Source of the DNA: a gamma proteobacterium HTCC2207
GTDB taxonomy: Bacteria > Pseudomonadota > Gammaproteobacteria > Pseudomonadales > Porticoccaceae
DNA: 64,000 nucleotides
Direction of reading: 5' to 3'
Assembly (NCBI GenBank): GCA_905182265.1
Contig: CAJJAO010000019.1
Span: 62,001 to 126,000, forward strand
The notes beneath the pieces were generated by a model, which worked only from the letters and a program-made list of their open reading frames with translations, had not been told where the DNA came from and did not search any database. Positions 1 through 9,521 of the stretch are shown here, one piece after another; the stretch's first letter is position 1; every line of letters starts with the position of its first letter. A program made the translations under genes and the position numbers.

Positions 1-87
1 CCGCTGCCTTTGTTATCGAGAATTTCATAATTAATTAGAAACTTAATATGGGGTTCTGCTGTAACTATGACCTAGCCTAACCAGTCT

Positions 88-111
88 GGCACACGGGCAC
101 ACGGGCACACT
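88..111. repeat. 8-base tandem repeat, 3 copies
   Basis: Three consecutive copies of GGCACACG (the last ends in T) at 88-95, 96-103 and 104-111. They lie 14 bases beyond the stop codon of the ycaQ-like gene. No function is visible. This is the smallest of a series of intergenic arrays in the window. Confidence 0.8.
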
Positions 112-125
112 GCGATAACTCTGTA

Positions 126-1340
126 TCACCCGAGCATAGCTAATGAAGGTTTTAAAGCCCCAGTTAACTGTTTGGGATAGGCGGTTGTCAGAGACACCGA
201 GTCGCATTGCTGAAACTGTCTAAACTGCTTAACGGCCGCTACAAAAGCCGCTATTAGCATATCTTCATCAAACCTATGCTGCTCTAAGTGGAGTGATTTA
301 ATTTCTAAATGCTTAATCTTTCGGTGCGCTTTACAGTCCATGCGCCCAATAAACTCCCCCCTGTAGAGTATGGGTAGAGAAAAATATCCATACTGCCGTT
401 TGGCTGCGGGCACATAACATTCAATTTGATAGTCGTATTGGAACAGCGATTTAAGCCTGTCACGCTGAATAAGCGCATTATCGAAGGGCGACAGAAACAA
501 CATGCGATTATTCAGCCGAGGCAGAGTAGCTTCAAGCGCACCAGCCTCCATGATAAATACTTCGCCGCTGGGCAGGTTTACCTCTTCCAAAATTCCCTGA
601 GCCAACCTTTCGCTGATCAAGGTTTTTACCGCTTTACGTAGCTCCCCATTGCGTCGCTGATAGGTGAGCCCTTTAAGAGACACAGCCCCATGACAGCGCA
701 GCTGTTGATCGATAAGATGGTCTGCATAGCCCTCCATGCTGGGCATTTGTGTATTGATATGGGATGGCAGTACCCGCTCGGTTAGATCATAGGCTTTTTG
801 AAAACCTTCACGGTTACAGACCATAAGGTCGCCTTGCATATACAGCTGCTCAAGGGCTTTTTTAGCAGGTTTCCAGTCCCACCAGCCTGTCGCTTTAGTG
901 CGGTTTGATTCCAGATCTCGAGATCGCAATGGGCCATCGGACCCTATTCGCGCTAGTAACTCTCCCATGAGCTTTTTATCAGGGTTTTTATACCAATGGA
1001 CTTGGTCGCCTTTAATGGCCTGTTTGTAAGGTAAGGAAAAACGAAAGTCAGCGATGGGTAGAAATGCTGCCGCATGGGCCCAGTATTCAAAGATATCACC
1101 ATCAAGTAGCATTTGATTAGTCATGGTTGGCTTGAACTTGGGAACTCTAGAATGAAGAACATGGTGATGAGCCCGCTCCACGACCGAGATGGTGTCGATT
1201 TGCACGTAGCCTAGATGATTGATGGCTGCAAGCGCTCCGGCTTTGCCTCGTCCATAGGGTTGAGCTTGCAGAAGGCCTTGAGCTTTTAGGGCTAGGCGGC
1301 GAAGGCGGATGAGGTCTTGTGGGTGTTTAATTTTAATCAT
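126..1340 (-). CDS. ycaQ: YcaQ/AZL-type DNA glycosylase (winged-helix, HTH_42)
   Basis: The 404-residue protein belongs to the YcaQ family. The E. coli member is a DNA glycosylase that unhooks interstrand crosslinks and removes bulky N-alkyl purines. The catalytic Q-x-D motif is visible as VQID near residues 46-49, inside the conserved block HLGYVQIDTISVVERAHHH. The WxWK, LFLSPFDN and GRMDCKAHR blocks typical of the family follow. The start ATG at 1340 matches the family's beginning about 40 residues before QxD. It reads leftward and is separated from the dehydratase gene by 92 bases. The family assignment is from recognised motifs; crosslink repair here is inferred. Confidence 0.85.
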   Translation of the reverse strand: MIKIKHPQDLIRLRRLALKAQGLLQAQPYGRGKAGALAAINHLGYVQIDTISVVERAHHHVLHSRVPKFKPTMTNQMLLDGDIFEYWAHAAAFLPIADFRFSLPYKQAIKGDQVHWYKNPDKKLMGELLARIGSDGPLRSRDLESNRTKATGWWDWKPAKKALEQLYMQGDLMVCNREGFQKAYDLTERVLPSHINTQMPSMEGYADHLIDQQLRCHGAVSLKGLTYQRRNGELRKAVKTLISERLAQGILEEVNLPSGEVFIMEAGALEATLPRLNNRMLFLSPFDNALIQRDRLKSLFQYDYQIECYVPAAKRQYGYFSLPILYRGEFIGRMDCKAHRKIKHLEIKSLHLEQHRFDEDMLIAAFVAAVKQFRQFQQCDSVSLTTAYPKQLTGALKPSLAMLG

Positions 1341-1432
1341 TTTTACGGTTATTTTCCCCCAAGAATGACAGTCACTTACTAAGCATCACCATCTTAGAGT
1401 TGGTGGTAAAGTTAGCGCCTAAAAGATAAGGA

Positions 1433-2377
1433 TCACCAGGGCAAATTATCCAAATCAATATTGCCACCAGTCAAAATAATCCCCACTCGCTTGCCCTGAA
1501 ACTGCTCAGGCTGATCCATAATGATCGCTAAAGGTACAGCACATGAAGGCTCGCAAATCACTTTGAGTCGTGTCCAAATTAACCGCATAGCTTCAACCAC
1601 TCGCTCTTCGGAGCACAGCAAAATATCGTCTACCTGCTGGGTAATTATCTCAAAGTTACGCACACCCACTGTGGCGCGCAAACCATCGCAGATGGTGTTG
1701 GGGCTAAATTCTGGAAGTCGGGTGCCGCTATTAAAACCTAGCCAGGCGTCGTTGGCTTGGGCGGGTTCGGCGCCAATCACTTGGGTATTTTTGGCTAGGG
1801 CTTTGGTGGCGATAGCGGTACCTGCTAGCAGGCCACCCCCGCCTATGGGGGCAATCATGATATCTAAGGATCCCTCGACCTGGTCTAGCATCTCGATTGC
1901 CGCGGTGCCTTGGCCCGCGATAATGATGTCATTATCAAAAGGGTGGACTAGGGTGCTGCCCTGCTCGGTAACTAGTTTCGCAACCATAGCTTCTCTTGCG
2001 GCCATAGTGGGTTCACAGAGCACTATATTGGCGCCGTAGCCTTCGACAGCGGCAATTTTAACGACAGGTGCATTCTCTGGCATGACGACTGTACAAGGAG
2101 CTCCGCGCAGGGCTGCAGCCCAAGCTAATGCGGCGCCATGGTTGCCTGAGGAATGGGTGATCACGCCTTTTTGTAGGCTGGCCTCGTCCATAGAAAACAC
2201 GGCATTACAGCCGCCTCGGGCTTTAAAGGCACCGATCTTTTGTAGATTTTCGGCTTTAAAAAATAGCTCGCAACCTATGATTTTGTTCAGCGCACGGCTC
2301 TCTAATACTGGGGTGCGGTGAATGTAGGGCGCAATGCGCTCATGGGCCTGCTGTATGTCTTTGATAGATAATTTCAT
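1433..2377 (-). CDS. Threonine/serine dehydratase or serine racemase-like PLP enzyme
   Basis: A 314-residue fold-type II PLP enzyme. The Schiff-base lysine is K52 in GAFKARGG, the substrate loop SSGNHG lies at 76-81, and the phosphate-binding GGGG loop is near 179-182. It has no C-terminal ACT domain, so it is not the isoleucine-regulated biosynthetic IlvA. It is closer in size to catabolic threonine dehydratase (TdcB), serine racemase or hydroxyaspartate dehydratase. The usual SFKIRG signature is changed to AFKARG. The exact substrate cannot be read from sequence. Its neighbours do not point to a pathway. Confidence 0.8.
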   Translation of the reverse strand: MKLSIKDIQQAHERIAPYIHRTPVLESRALNKIIGCELFFKAENLQKIGAFKARGGCNAVFSMDEASLQKGVITHSSGNHGAALAWAAALRGAPCTVVMPENAPVVKIAAVEGYGANIVLCEPTMAAREAMVAKLVTEQGSTLVHPFDNDIIIAGQGTAAIEMLDQVEGSLDIMIAPIGGGGLLAGTAIATKALAKNTQVIGAEPAQANDAWLGFNSGTRLPEFSPNTICDGLRATVGVRNFEIITQQVDDILLCSEERVVEAMRLIWTRLKVICEPSCAVPLAIIMDQPEQFQGKRVGIILTGGNIDLDNLPW

Positions 2378-2421
2378 TGGCTATAGCTTAGTGTATATCT
2401 ATGGAATAGGGATAGTGAAAA

Positions 2422-2730
2422 TTACTCGCCGTCCATAAATCGTTGCAAGCGACGATGTAATTCCCTGTTCTCTTGCCTGAGCTGCTCCAGCTCATCGAGC
2501 AGGCTTATTGCCAGTGCTATGCCAGCCCAATCAATATCTAGGTCATTATGTAGCCGGCAGGCTTTTTTGGTAACGGTGATCATGTGGATATTAAAGCTCC
2601 AGTCGTCTGGGGAGGCTCCTTCTGGCTCAATAATACCGTGATCAATTATCTCAATAATAGTCCGGCTGGGTAGTTCGGTGGCACAGCAAATCTCTTCAAA
2701 GCTAAAGTATTGCGGTTGTGATGTTTGCAT
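2422..2730 (-). CDS. cbpM: CbpM, modulator of the DnaJ-like chaperone CbpA
   Basis: A 102-residue protein with a MerR-like helix-turn-helix at the N-terminus (SFEEICCATELPSRTIIEIIDHGIIEP) followed by a coiled-coil tail (LDELEQLRQENRELHRRLQRF). This architecture and its position directly behind cbpA are diagnostic of CbpM, which binds the J-domain of CbpA and blocks its co-chaperone and DNA-binding activity. Its ATG shares one base with the cbpA stop codon (TAATG at 2728-2732), so translation is probably coupled. Confidence 0.85.
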   Translation of the reverse strand: MQTSQPQYFSFEEICCATELPSRTIIEIIDHGIIEPEGASPDDWSFNIHMITVTKKACRLHNDLDIDWAGIALAISLLDELEQLRQENRELHRRLQRFMDGE

Positions 2731-3683
2731 TATGAGTTACTCCATTCTTCCCTAGGATCAAAGTCTGCCTCGCTAGCCAATGTCTGCCAATACTGCCTGA
2801 TGCCATCATTGATAATGGTCGGCATCACTACCTTTAGCACCGCATATAAATCGCCACTGCCCTCTTTGCGCACCAAGCCTTTACCTTTAATGCGCATGCG
2901 CTGACCGGTTTGGCTATTTGCGGGAATAGACAGTTTAATTTTGCCTGACAATGTCGGTACTTCTATTTTGGCACCCAGCGCAGCTTCCCAGGGGGCTAGC
3001 GGCACTGTGATAACTAGGTTGTGGGCCTCAACATCAAACAGCGGATGGGGTACCAGTCGAATGCGCAGATACAGATCACCATTGGCGGCATTCCCTGCTC
3101 CCTGTTCACCCTGACCTTTGAGGCGAATACGTTCACCGTCGGTCACGCCAGCAGGTATTTTTACATTGAGTGTCTTATTAATCTGATTGATACGACCCTG
3201 CTGATCACGATGGGGCAGACCATAGGAAATATTTTTGGTTGAATTGGCTAGGGTGTCTTCAAGAAAAATTGGCAGATCTGTTTCTATGTCCTGACCTTTG
3301 CCATTAAAACCCTGCTGGGAAAACCCGCCGGCCTGCCCTCTGTGTGCGCCACCAAAAATTGACGAAAAGAAGTCAGAAAAGTCGGCGTCATGCGAACTGT
3401 CTTGCCGCCCTGCGGATGACTGCCATCCCGGTGGTGGTTGGAAACCTCCGGTGCTTTGGTTTTGGCCGGCATACTGGCGAAGTTCGTCATATTCAGCGCG
3501 CTTTTCGGTGTCTTTGAGTACTTGATAGGCCTCATTAACTTCTTTAAATTTCTCTTCGGCCTCACTGTGTGCGCTGACATCTGGGTGATACTTACGAGCC
3601 AGCTTGCGATAAGCGGTTTTGATCGCCTTACTATCAGCCTCTGGCGTCACTGCCAATATTTTATAATAGTCTTTAAATTCCAT
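2730..3683 (-). CDS. cbpA: CbpA, DnaJ-class co-chaperone / curved-DNA-binding protein
   Basis: 317 residues. The N-terminal J-domain carries the HPD motif at 33-35 (KYHPDVS), then a Gly/Gln/Phe-rich linker (about 75-130). Two beta-rich C-terminal substrate-binding domains follow, with no cysteine zinc-finger region, which separates it from DnaJ. In E. coli CbpA works with DnaK and coats the nucleoid in stationary phase. It forms a two-gene unit with cbpM. Confidence 0.9.
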   Translation of the reverse strand: MEFKDYYKILAVTPEADSKAIKTAYRKLARKYHPDVSAHSEAEEKFKEVNEAYQVLKDTEKRAEYDELRQYAGQNQSTGGFQPPPGWQSSAGRQDSSHDADFSDFFSSIFGGAHRGQAGGFSQQGFNGKGQDIETDLPIFLEDTLANSTKNISYGLPHRDQQGRINQINKTLNVKIPAGVTDGERIRLKGQGEQGAGNAANGDLYLRIRLVPHPLFDVEAHNLVITVPLAPWEAALGAKIEVPTLSGKIKLSIPANSQTGQRMRIKGKGLVRKEGSGDLYAVLKVVMPTIINDGIRQYWQTLASEADFDPREEWSNS

Positions 3684-3857
3684 AGCTCGTCAATTACCTA
3701 GCCCATTTTTTGTGTCTGTTTCTTAAAGACTAGTCTATGTTTTCTGGTCCGTGGGCCTCTTGATCTGGATAATGTTTTTCATGCTTAATGTATTTGATTT
3801 CAGACTATTTGCCATATACTGAAATTGTCTAACCGCTGGGCTGCTAAAGGGCTAATT

Positions 3858-4820
3858 ATGATTAGGGTTTGTATTTACGATGGAGCTAACCTGTCTCGGG
3901 GAGGTGTGGAGCTTATTGCCACGCCCCTTGCAGAAAATTCCTCTATTTGGATTGATATTCAGGCCGAACCCAAGGAGTCTGAGCAAGTTATTTTTGATCA
4001 ATTTGGCTGCCACGAACTGACCATTCAGGATGCCCGTCGCCTGCGTCACCCCCCTAAAACTGAACATTTTGACGATCAGTCTTTTGTGCTGTTACGGGGT
4101 CTTGGCGCCGTATCTGAAGGCCTAGCTTTTGAAACATTGCAAATTGCCTGCTTTATTGGCGGCAATTTTTTAATCACTCGCCATGATGAGCCCTGTGGCA
4201 CCATTGACACTTGGTGGAATGATCGCGGTTTAGAAACAAGCTTGGCCGGCGGGCCTTTTGGGCTGTTTGCCTCTCTTAGTAATAGTCTAGGGTTGGAATA
4301 CTTGGAGTTTTTATTGGACTTTGAGCCTGAGCTTTCTAATTATGAAGATGCTCTGCTGACCTCACCTAACGACAACCTTCTGCGCGAGCTTATCGCCTGT
4401 AAAACTTGGCTGCGTAAACTTAAACGCCTGCATAGTTACCATGACCGAGTGTTTTCACAACTGCTTATCCATCTGGATAAAAAGCAGCGCCATGCCAGCA
4501 ATATTGTCCATGCGGTGACCGATGCTTACGATAAATTTGATCGCCTCAATAGTTTGTCGGCCCTGTACTATGATCTGGCCGGTGATTTGATTGATGGGCA
4601 TATTTCCCTCACCTCTCACAAGCTAAATGAGACCATGCGCATACTCACGGTGGTGACCGCTGTCTTTGTGCCACTGGGGTTTTTAGCCGGTCTGTACGGT
4701 ATGAATTTCGATAATATCCCTGAGTTACACAACCCTAATGGGTATTTTATTTTGGTTGGGGTTATGGCGACGATAGCCAGCGGACTTGTTATTTTATTTA
4801 AAAGGAATAAATGGCTGTGA
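3858..4820 (+). CDS. zntB: ZntB-like zinc transporter (CorA family)
   Basis: A 320-residue CorA-superfamily protein: a large cytoplasmic N-terminal domain, then two C-terminal membrane helices with the signature YGMN (about 280-283; here LYGMNFDNIPE) between them. The family forms pentameric channels. ZntB members move zinc by proton coupling, while CorA moves magnesium; the sequence class here resembles ZntB. I chose the ATG at 3858 because AAAGG lies seven bases upstream; an in-frame TTG at 3825 would add 11 residues. The last 10 bases overlap the next gene, so the two are probably co-translated. Confidence 0.8.
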   Translation: MIRVCIYDGANLSRGGVELIATPLAENSSIWIDIQAEPKESEQVIFDQFGCHELTIQDARRLRHPPKTEHFDDQSFVLLRGLGAVSEGLAFETLQIACFIGGNFLITRHDEPCGTIDTWWNDRGLETSLAGGPFGLFASLSNSLGLEYLEFLLDFEPELSNYEDALLTSPNDNLLRELIACKTWLRKLKRLHSYHDRVFSQLLIHLDKKQRHASNIVHAVTDAYDKFDRLNSLSALYYDLAGDLIDGHISLTSHKLNETMRILTVVTAVFVPLGFLAGLYGMNFDNIPELHNPNGYFILVGVMATIASGLVILFKRNKWL

Positions 4821-5662
4821 TAGAAAAAATTGAATACTGGCTGACCCTACCGATTATTGAAGTGGGTGATTTCTCTCTGCGCCTTGCCGACCTTGCCTCG
4901 GCGATGGGTATTATTCTACTGACCATGCTGGCGTCTCGAGTGCTCACTCGTGCGGCCACACTGGCTGCTAAGCGCAGTCGCGCTCGCGACCAAAATATCT
5001 ATGTGATTAACCGGGTGCTCAAGTACCTAGTTTATGGTCTGGGCACTTTTATGACGCTGTCGGTGCTGGGGTTTAGCTTTGACAAGCTGGCGATTATTGT
5101 CGGTGCGTTGGGTGTTGGTATTGGTTTTGGTTTGCAGTCGATTGTGAACAACTTTGTCAGCGGCATTATCATTCTGTTTGAGAAGTCATTGCGGGTGGGT
5201 GACTTTATTGAGTTGCCCAATGGGCTGCTGGGCGAGGTCCGGGAGATCAATATTCGCAGTACCTTAATTCGCACATTAGACAATGCCGATATTCTGGTGC
5301 CCAACTCGGACTTTATTACTAACCAGGTCAACAACTGGACATTAAATGACGATGTGCGCCGATTTACGATTAACTTTAGTGTGGCCTATGGCAGTGATTT
5401 AGCGCTGGTGAAAAAGGCAGGGTTAGAGGCGGCCGATAAGGTTGAGCATACTTTGAAACGGCCCGGCCTAATGCCTGATGTGCTGGTGCGCGAGCTGGCT
5501 AGTTCTGGGGTGGAATGTTTTCTGTCGGTATGGACTGAGGGTGCATTGGTAAAACGGCCAGGGTTGATTACCTCAACGTACCTGACCGCTATTTATAACA
5601 GTTTGCGTGAACACGATTTAGAAATCCCATTCCCGCAGATGGATGTGCACCTGCGCAAATAG
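4811..5662 (+). CDS. Small mechanosensitive channel, MscS family
   Basis: 283 residues. Membrane helices lie near 30-45 and 65-105. The pore-lining TM3 is rich in Gly and Ala (IIVGALGVGIGFGLQSIVNNFVSGIIILFEKSLRVGDFIEL), the hallmark of MscS. A cytoplasmic beta domain follows. It is shorter than the large MscK/MscM proteins and is close to E. coli MscS in size. The role is release of solutes under hypo-osmotic shock. The start overlaps zntB by 10 bases. Confidence 0.9.
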   Translation: MAVIEKIEYWLTLPIIEVGDFSLRLADLASAMGIILLTMLASRVLTRAATLAAKRSRARDQNIYVINRVLKYLVYGLGTFMTLSVLGFSFDKLAIIVGALGVGIGFGLQSIVNNFVSGIIILFEKSLRVGDFIELPNGLLGEVREINIRSTLIRTLDNADILVPNSDFITNQVNNWTLNDDVRRFTINFSVAYGSDLALVKKAGLEAADKVEHTLKRPGLMPDVLVRELASSGVECFLSVWTEGALVKRPGLITSTYLTAIYNSLREHDLEIPFPQMDVHLRK

Positions 5663-5671
5663 ACCTTCTGC

Positions 5672-6886
5672 TTACAACTTGCGGCCAGAGTTGGCTGCGA
5701 TTCTTAGACGCAGTGCATTCAACTTAATAAAGCCTTCTGCATCGGCCTGATTGTAGGCGCCACCGTCGTCGTCAAAGGTGGCTATTCTGGCGTCGAACAG
5801 ACTGTCGGCTGACTGGCGACCCACAACGCTCACGCTACCTTTATAAAGTTTAATGCGCACGTCGCCATTGACCACGGCTTGGCTTTGGTCGATTGCGGTT
5901 TGCAGCATTAAACGCTCTGGTGCCCACCAGTAACCGTTGTAGATTAGGTTGGCGTATTTGGGCATCAACTCATCTTTAAGATGGGCAACTTCACGGTCTA
6001 GGGTTAATGACTCTATGGCGCGGTGCGCTTTCATCATTACGGTGCCCGCTGGTGTTTCATAACAGCCGCGAGACTTCATGCCCACGTAACGGTTTTCAAC
6101 AATATCCAATCGACCCACGCCGTTTGCGCCAGCGACCTTATTTAAGTATTCAATTACCGTGGCCGGTGACATGGCTTCGCCATCAATGGCAACAATATCG
6201 CCCTGCTGGTAGCTAATGGTCATGTAGGTGGCTTGGTCTGGGGCCTGTTCTGGGGCTACTGTCCAGCGCCACATATCATCTTCGGCTTCGGACCATGGGT
6301 CTTCCAAGTTGCCACCTTCGTAGGAGATGTGCAGTAGGTTGGCGTCCATAGAGAACGGTGACTTTTTGCCACGCTTCATCTCTACGGGAATGTTGTGCTC
6401 AGCGCAGTAGTCCATGAGCTTGTCACGGGAATTAAGGTCCCACTCGCGCCATGGGGCAATCACCTTAATGCCCGGCTTTAGGGCATAGGCACCTAATTCA
6501 AAACGCACCTGATCGTTGCCCTTGCCTGTAGCTCCGTGGGAGATGGCATCGGCACCGGTTTCGTTGGCGATTTCAATAAGACGCTTGGCGATCAAAGGGC
6601 GGGCAATCGAGGTGCCCAGTAGGTACTCGCCTTCGTAAATGGTGTTGGCGCGGAACATAGGGAATACATAGTCCCGGGCATATTCTTCGCGGAGGTCGTC
6701 GATATATATTTCTTTCACACCCAAAGCTTCTGCTTTGGCGCGAGCGGGCTCTACTTCTTCGCCCTGGCCGATATCGGCAGTAAAGGTAACCACTTCACAT
6801 TGATATTCTTCCTGCAGCCATTTCACAATAACTGAGGTATCTAGGCCGCCTGAATAGGCGAGTACGACTTTATTGACCTCTGACAC
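5672..6886 (-). CDS. argG: Argininosuccinate synthase
   Basis: 404 residues, the usual length for the ArgG type found in most bacteria. The ATP pyrophosphatase P-loop AYSGGLDTS is at 10-18, and further signatures include [13 protein letters not shown] and the citrulline/aspartate-binding [11 protein letters not shown] region. It joins citrulline and aspartate in the penultimate step of arginine synthesis. It stands alone in the leftward direction, nine bases beyond the mscS stop. Confidence 0.97.
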   Translation of the reverse strand: MSEVNKVVLAYSGGLDTSVIVKWLQEEYQCEVVTFTADIGQGEEVEPARAKAEALGVKEIYIDDLREEYARDYVFPMFRANTIYEGEYLLGTSIARPLIAKRLIEIANETGADAISHGATGKGNDQVRFELGAYALKPGIKVIAPWREWDLNSRDKLMDYCAEHNIPVEMKRGKKSPFSMDANLLHISYEGGNLEDPWSEAEDDMWRWTVAPEQAPDQATYMTISYQQGDIVAIDGEAMSPATVIEYLNKVAGANGVGRLDIVENRYVGMKSRGCYETPAGTVMMKAHRAIESLTLDREVAHLKDELMPKYANLIYNGYWWAPERLMLQTAIDQSQAVVNGDVRIKLYKGSVSVVGRQSADSLFDARIATFDDDGGAYNQADAEGFIKLNALRLRIAANSGRKL

Positions 6887-6954
6887 GATACTTAATCCTT
6901 TAGTGGTAAATTCGAGGTCGCGATTTTACCTTAATTTGCGAGCTTTGTGTGGGC

Positions 6955-7722
6955 TTAGCACTGCAGCAGTTTTATGGCGTCAGTCTCACGACTATCGAAA
7001 AGCCTGTGGTCCCTGGCAACAAATTGCTCAACCTCGGTATCGCTCGGAAAACTGTAATAGCAGGGCTCACCCTGCTGCGGCTTAGCTAGCAGTTTAACCC
7101 CGGCATCTAGCTGCTTAACTGCGTCTACAATCTGCTCACAACCGGCGGTATACAGATTTAGTACATTGAGTAAATAGGAGTGCTGGTTATTAAGGGGCAT
7201 CTTGGCAACAGACAATATACCACCAGTGTCGATGCCGCTGTCGCTAATAAAATGCAGGGTCGAACCAATGTCTTTGTCGCCATTTACCATAGCTCTATAG
7301 GTTGCCATGACGCCCCGATATTGGGGCAGCACCCCCGAATGAAGATTAATAATGCCGTGTTTGGGTAGCGCGATAATATCGTCACGAATAATCAGACCAA
7401 AACGTATCGACAGTATTAGGTCTGGCGCTGTGGCTTGAAGTCGCGCTATACCCTTGGGGCCATTAACCTGATTATCTATATCGGCAAAGCCCTGCAGTTG
7501 GCAGTCAGCTTGGGCTGCTATGTCATCAAAGCTATAGTGGCTGCTGGCAATTAGGTCTTTTTCAAAAGCACCTAGCGCCATTATTGGGTCAGGCAGGCTA
7601 TGGTCTTTACCGACTTTTTCAGACATAAAGATCGTCAAACTATGGTTATCTAACAGCTTAACCAATCGCCCAAGAGCAATATGACTGGCAAGGTCTCTGT
7701 TAGTTAATATTGTTATATTCAT
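6955..7722 (-). CDS. Stand-alone formyltransferase-like protein
   Basis: A 255-residue protein with the formyltransferase core: NLHSGVLPQYRG (matching the family's H-S-x-LPxYRG) and a downstream SDSGIDTGGIL block matching the D-x-G-x-I-x-x-Q/G region. It lacks the C-terminal tRNA-binding domain of Met-tRNA formyltransferase and differs from PurN. It could formylate a sugar nucleotide, an amino sugar or another amine. The context gives no clue: 68 bases upstream of argG and divergent from pyrC. Family is fairly sure; substrate is unknown. Confidence 0.65.
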   Translation of the reverse strand: MNITILTNRDLASHIALGRLVKLLDNHSLTIFMSEKVGKDHSLPDPIMALGAFEKDLIASSHYSFDDIAAQADCQLQGFADIDNQVNGPKGIARLQATAPDLILSIRFGLIIRDDIIALPKHGIINLHSGVLPQYRGVMATYRAMVNGDKDIGSTLHFISDSGIDTGGILSVAKMPLNNQHSYLLNVLNLYTAGCEQIVDAVKQLDAGVKLLAKPQQGEPCYYSFPSDTEVEQFVARDHRLFDSRETDAIKLLQC

Positions 7723-7800
7723 GGCTTTAGTTTTTCACAAGTACTCGTATGAAGCCACCGTTTCCGGTAGCATTCAGCCTACAACTGTGGACTCTCCTTA

Positions 7801-8838
7801 ATGAACGAACTCAGTATTATTCAGCCGGACGATTGGCACCTACATCTGCGCGATGGTCAGGCTCTGGAAACAACCGTGCCTGCAGCAGCGCGAGGTTTTG
7901 GGCGGGGTATTATTATGCCTAATCTGAGCCCTCCGGCGACCACGGTAGCGGAAGCGGCGGCCTACAGAGAGCGTATTTTGGCCCAGCGCCCGGAAGGTTC
8001 AAGCTGGGAACCGCTTATGGTTCTATACCTCACGGACAATACCGACCCAGCAGAGATTCGTGCAGCAAAAGACTGCGGGTTTATTCAGGGCTGCAAATAC
8101 TACCCTGCCGGTGCAACTACTAATTCTGATTCTGGTGTGACCGACCTTGCCAATATCAGTGCGGTACTCGAAACCATGCAGGAAGTCGGCATGGTATTGC
8201 AGCTGCATGGTGAAGTGACGGCTGATGAGATTGATATCTTTGACCGGGAGGCCGAATTTATTGAGCGCCACCTGCGTGGCCTGGCACAGCAGTACCCCAG
8301 ACTAAAAATTATTCTCGAACATATCACTACGGCGCAGGCTGCGGAGTTTGTGGCTAGTGCCGGTGACAATATTGCGGCAACCATCACCCCCCAGCATCTG
8401 CTGTTTAATCGCAACCATATGTTGGTGGGCGGTATTCGGCCCCATCTATTTTGCCTGCCGATTTTAAAGCGCAATATTCATCAGCAAGCATTAATAGAAG
8501 CAGCTACTAGCAGCGGCAATAAGAAATTTTTCTTGGGTACAGATTCTGCGCCCCATGTGCAGGGTCGCAAAGAGAGCGCCTGCGGCTGTGCCGGTTGCTT
8601 TAGCCACCATGCTGCCATCGAGCTCTATGCCGAGGCCTTTGACCAAGCGGGTGCCCTAGACAAGCTTGAAGCCTTTGCTAGTACCAATGGCCCAGATTTT
8701 TATGGCCTACCTCGCAATACCCACCAGATTACTCTGCAACGCCAGCCATGGCAGTTGCCCGAGTCTGTTCCCTTTGACGGATCGCAGCTGATTCCTCTGG
8801 GCGCTGGCACCACTCTTAACTGGAAATTGAGCCTCTAA
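7801..8838 (+). CDS. pyrC: Dihydroorotase (class II, PyrC)
   Basis: 345 residues, as for E. coli PyrC. The first zinc pair is HLH at 13-15, the carboxylated lysine is K99 in [13 protein letters not shown], and later ligands lie in LHGE, ILEHIT and LGTDSAPH. It catalyses ring closure of carbamoyl aspartate to dihydroorotate in pyrimidine synthesis. The stop codon is directly followed by the rnt start with no gap, the same order as in pseudomonads. Confidence 0.97.
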   Translation: MNELSIIQPDDWHLHLRDGQALETTVPAAARGFGRGIIMPNLSPPATTVAEAAAYRERILAQRPEGSSWEPLMVLYLTDNTDPAEIRAAKDCGFIQGCKYYPAGATTNSDSGVTDLANISAVLETMQEVGMVLQLHGEVTADEIDIFDREAEFIERHLRGLAQQYPRLKIILEHITTAQAAEFVASAGDNIAATITPQHLLFNRNHMLVGGIRPHLFCLPILKRNIHQQALIEAATSSGNKKFFLGTDSAPHVQGRKESACGCAGCFSHHAAIELYAEAFDQAGALDKLEAFASTNGPDFYGLPRNTHQITLQRQPWQLPESVPFDGSQLIPLGAGTTLNWKLSL

Positions 8839-9480
8839 ATGGAAATGCCCGCAGAATTACTAATGCCCTCACAGATAGCTAAACGCTTTCGTGGGTTTTT
8901 GCCCGTGGTGGTAGATGTTGAAACCGGCGGCTTTAACTCCCGCACCGATGCGCTACTTGAAATCGCGGCAGTGATTTTGGAAATGGATTATCAAGGCAAT
9001 TTGCAAATTAAAGAGAGCTACAGCAAGAACATTGAGCCCTTTCCCGGTTCGGTGGTTGAGCAAGCGGCGTTAGAGTTTACGGGCATTGATATCTATGACC
9101 CAGACCGTGACCCTGAAGAAGAAGGTGAAGCCCTGCGGGATATTTTTAGACCTATTCGTAAAGAGGTTAGCGATGTTGGCTGCACCAGAGCAGTGATGGT
9201 AGCCCACAATGCCCATTTTGATCTGGGCTTTGTGAATGAAGGCATTAAGCGCAACCAAATCAAGCGCAGCCCGTTCCACCCTTTTTCTTGCTTTGATACT
9301 TCTACATTGGCGGGCCTAGCCTACGGCCAGACTGTATTGGCCAAGGCCTGTCAGGCAGCAGAAATTGAGTTTAATAATCGTGATGCCCACAGCGCCCTTT
9401 ACGACACGGTGAAAACGGCTGAGTTGTTTTGCAAGATAACCAACCGATGGAAAGATCTCGGTGGCTGGCCGCACTCCTAA
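8839..9480 (+). CDS. rnt: Ribonuclease T
   Basis: 213-residue DEDD-family 3'-5' exonuclease. Exo I is DVETGGF with D26 and E28, Exo II is the HNAHFDLGF block, and Exo III has H and D in NRDAHSALYDT. RNase T trims the CCA end of tRNA and matures 5S and 23S rRNA. The stop codon lies in the left arm of a perfect 10-base inverted repeat at 9472-9499. It is co-transcribed with pyrC. Confidence 0.95.
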   Translation: MEMPAELLMPSQIAKRFRGFLPVVVDVETGGFNSRTDALLEIAAVILEMDYQGNLQIKESYSKNIEPFPGSVVEQAALEFTGIDIYDPDRDPEEEGEALRDIFRPIRKEVSDVGCTRAVMVAHNAHFDLGFVNEGIKRNQIKRSPFHPFSCFDTSTLAGLAYGQTVLAKACQAAEIEFNNRDAHSALYDTVKTAELFCKITNRWKDLGGWPHS

Positions 9481-9499
9481 AATAATCTGTTTAGGAGTG
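9472..9499. terminator. Hairpin spanning the rnt stop codon
   Basis: CACTCCTAAA at 9472-9481 and TTTAGGAGTG at 9490-9499 form a perfect 10-pair stem with an 8-base loop between the convergent rnt and AGCS genes. No long T-run follows on either side, so it is not a textbook intrinsic terminator. It may instead protect the mRNA end. Confidence 0.5.
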
Positions 9500-9521
9500 G
9501 GCACCTGTCCAATTATTTTCC

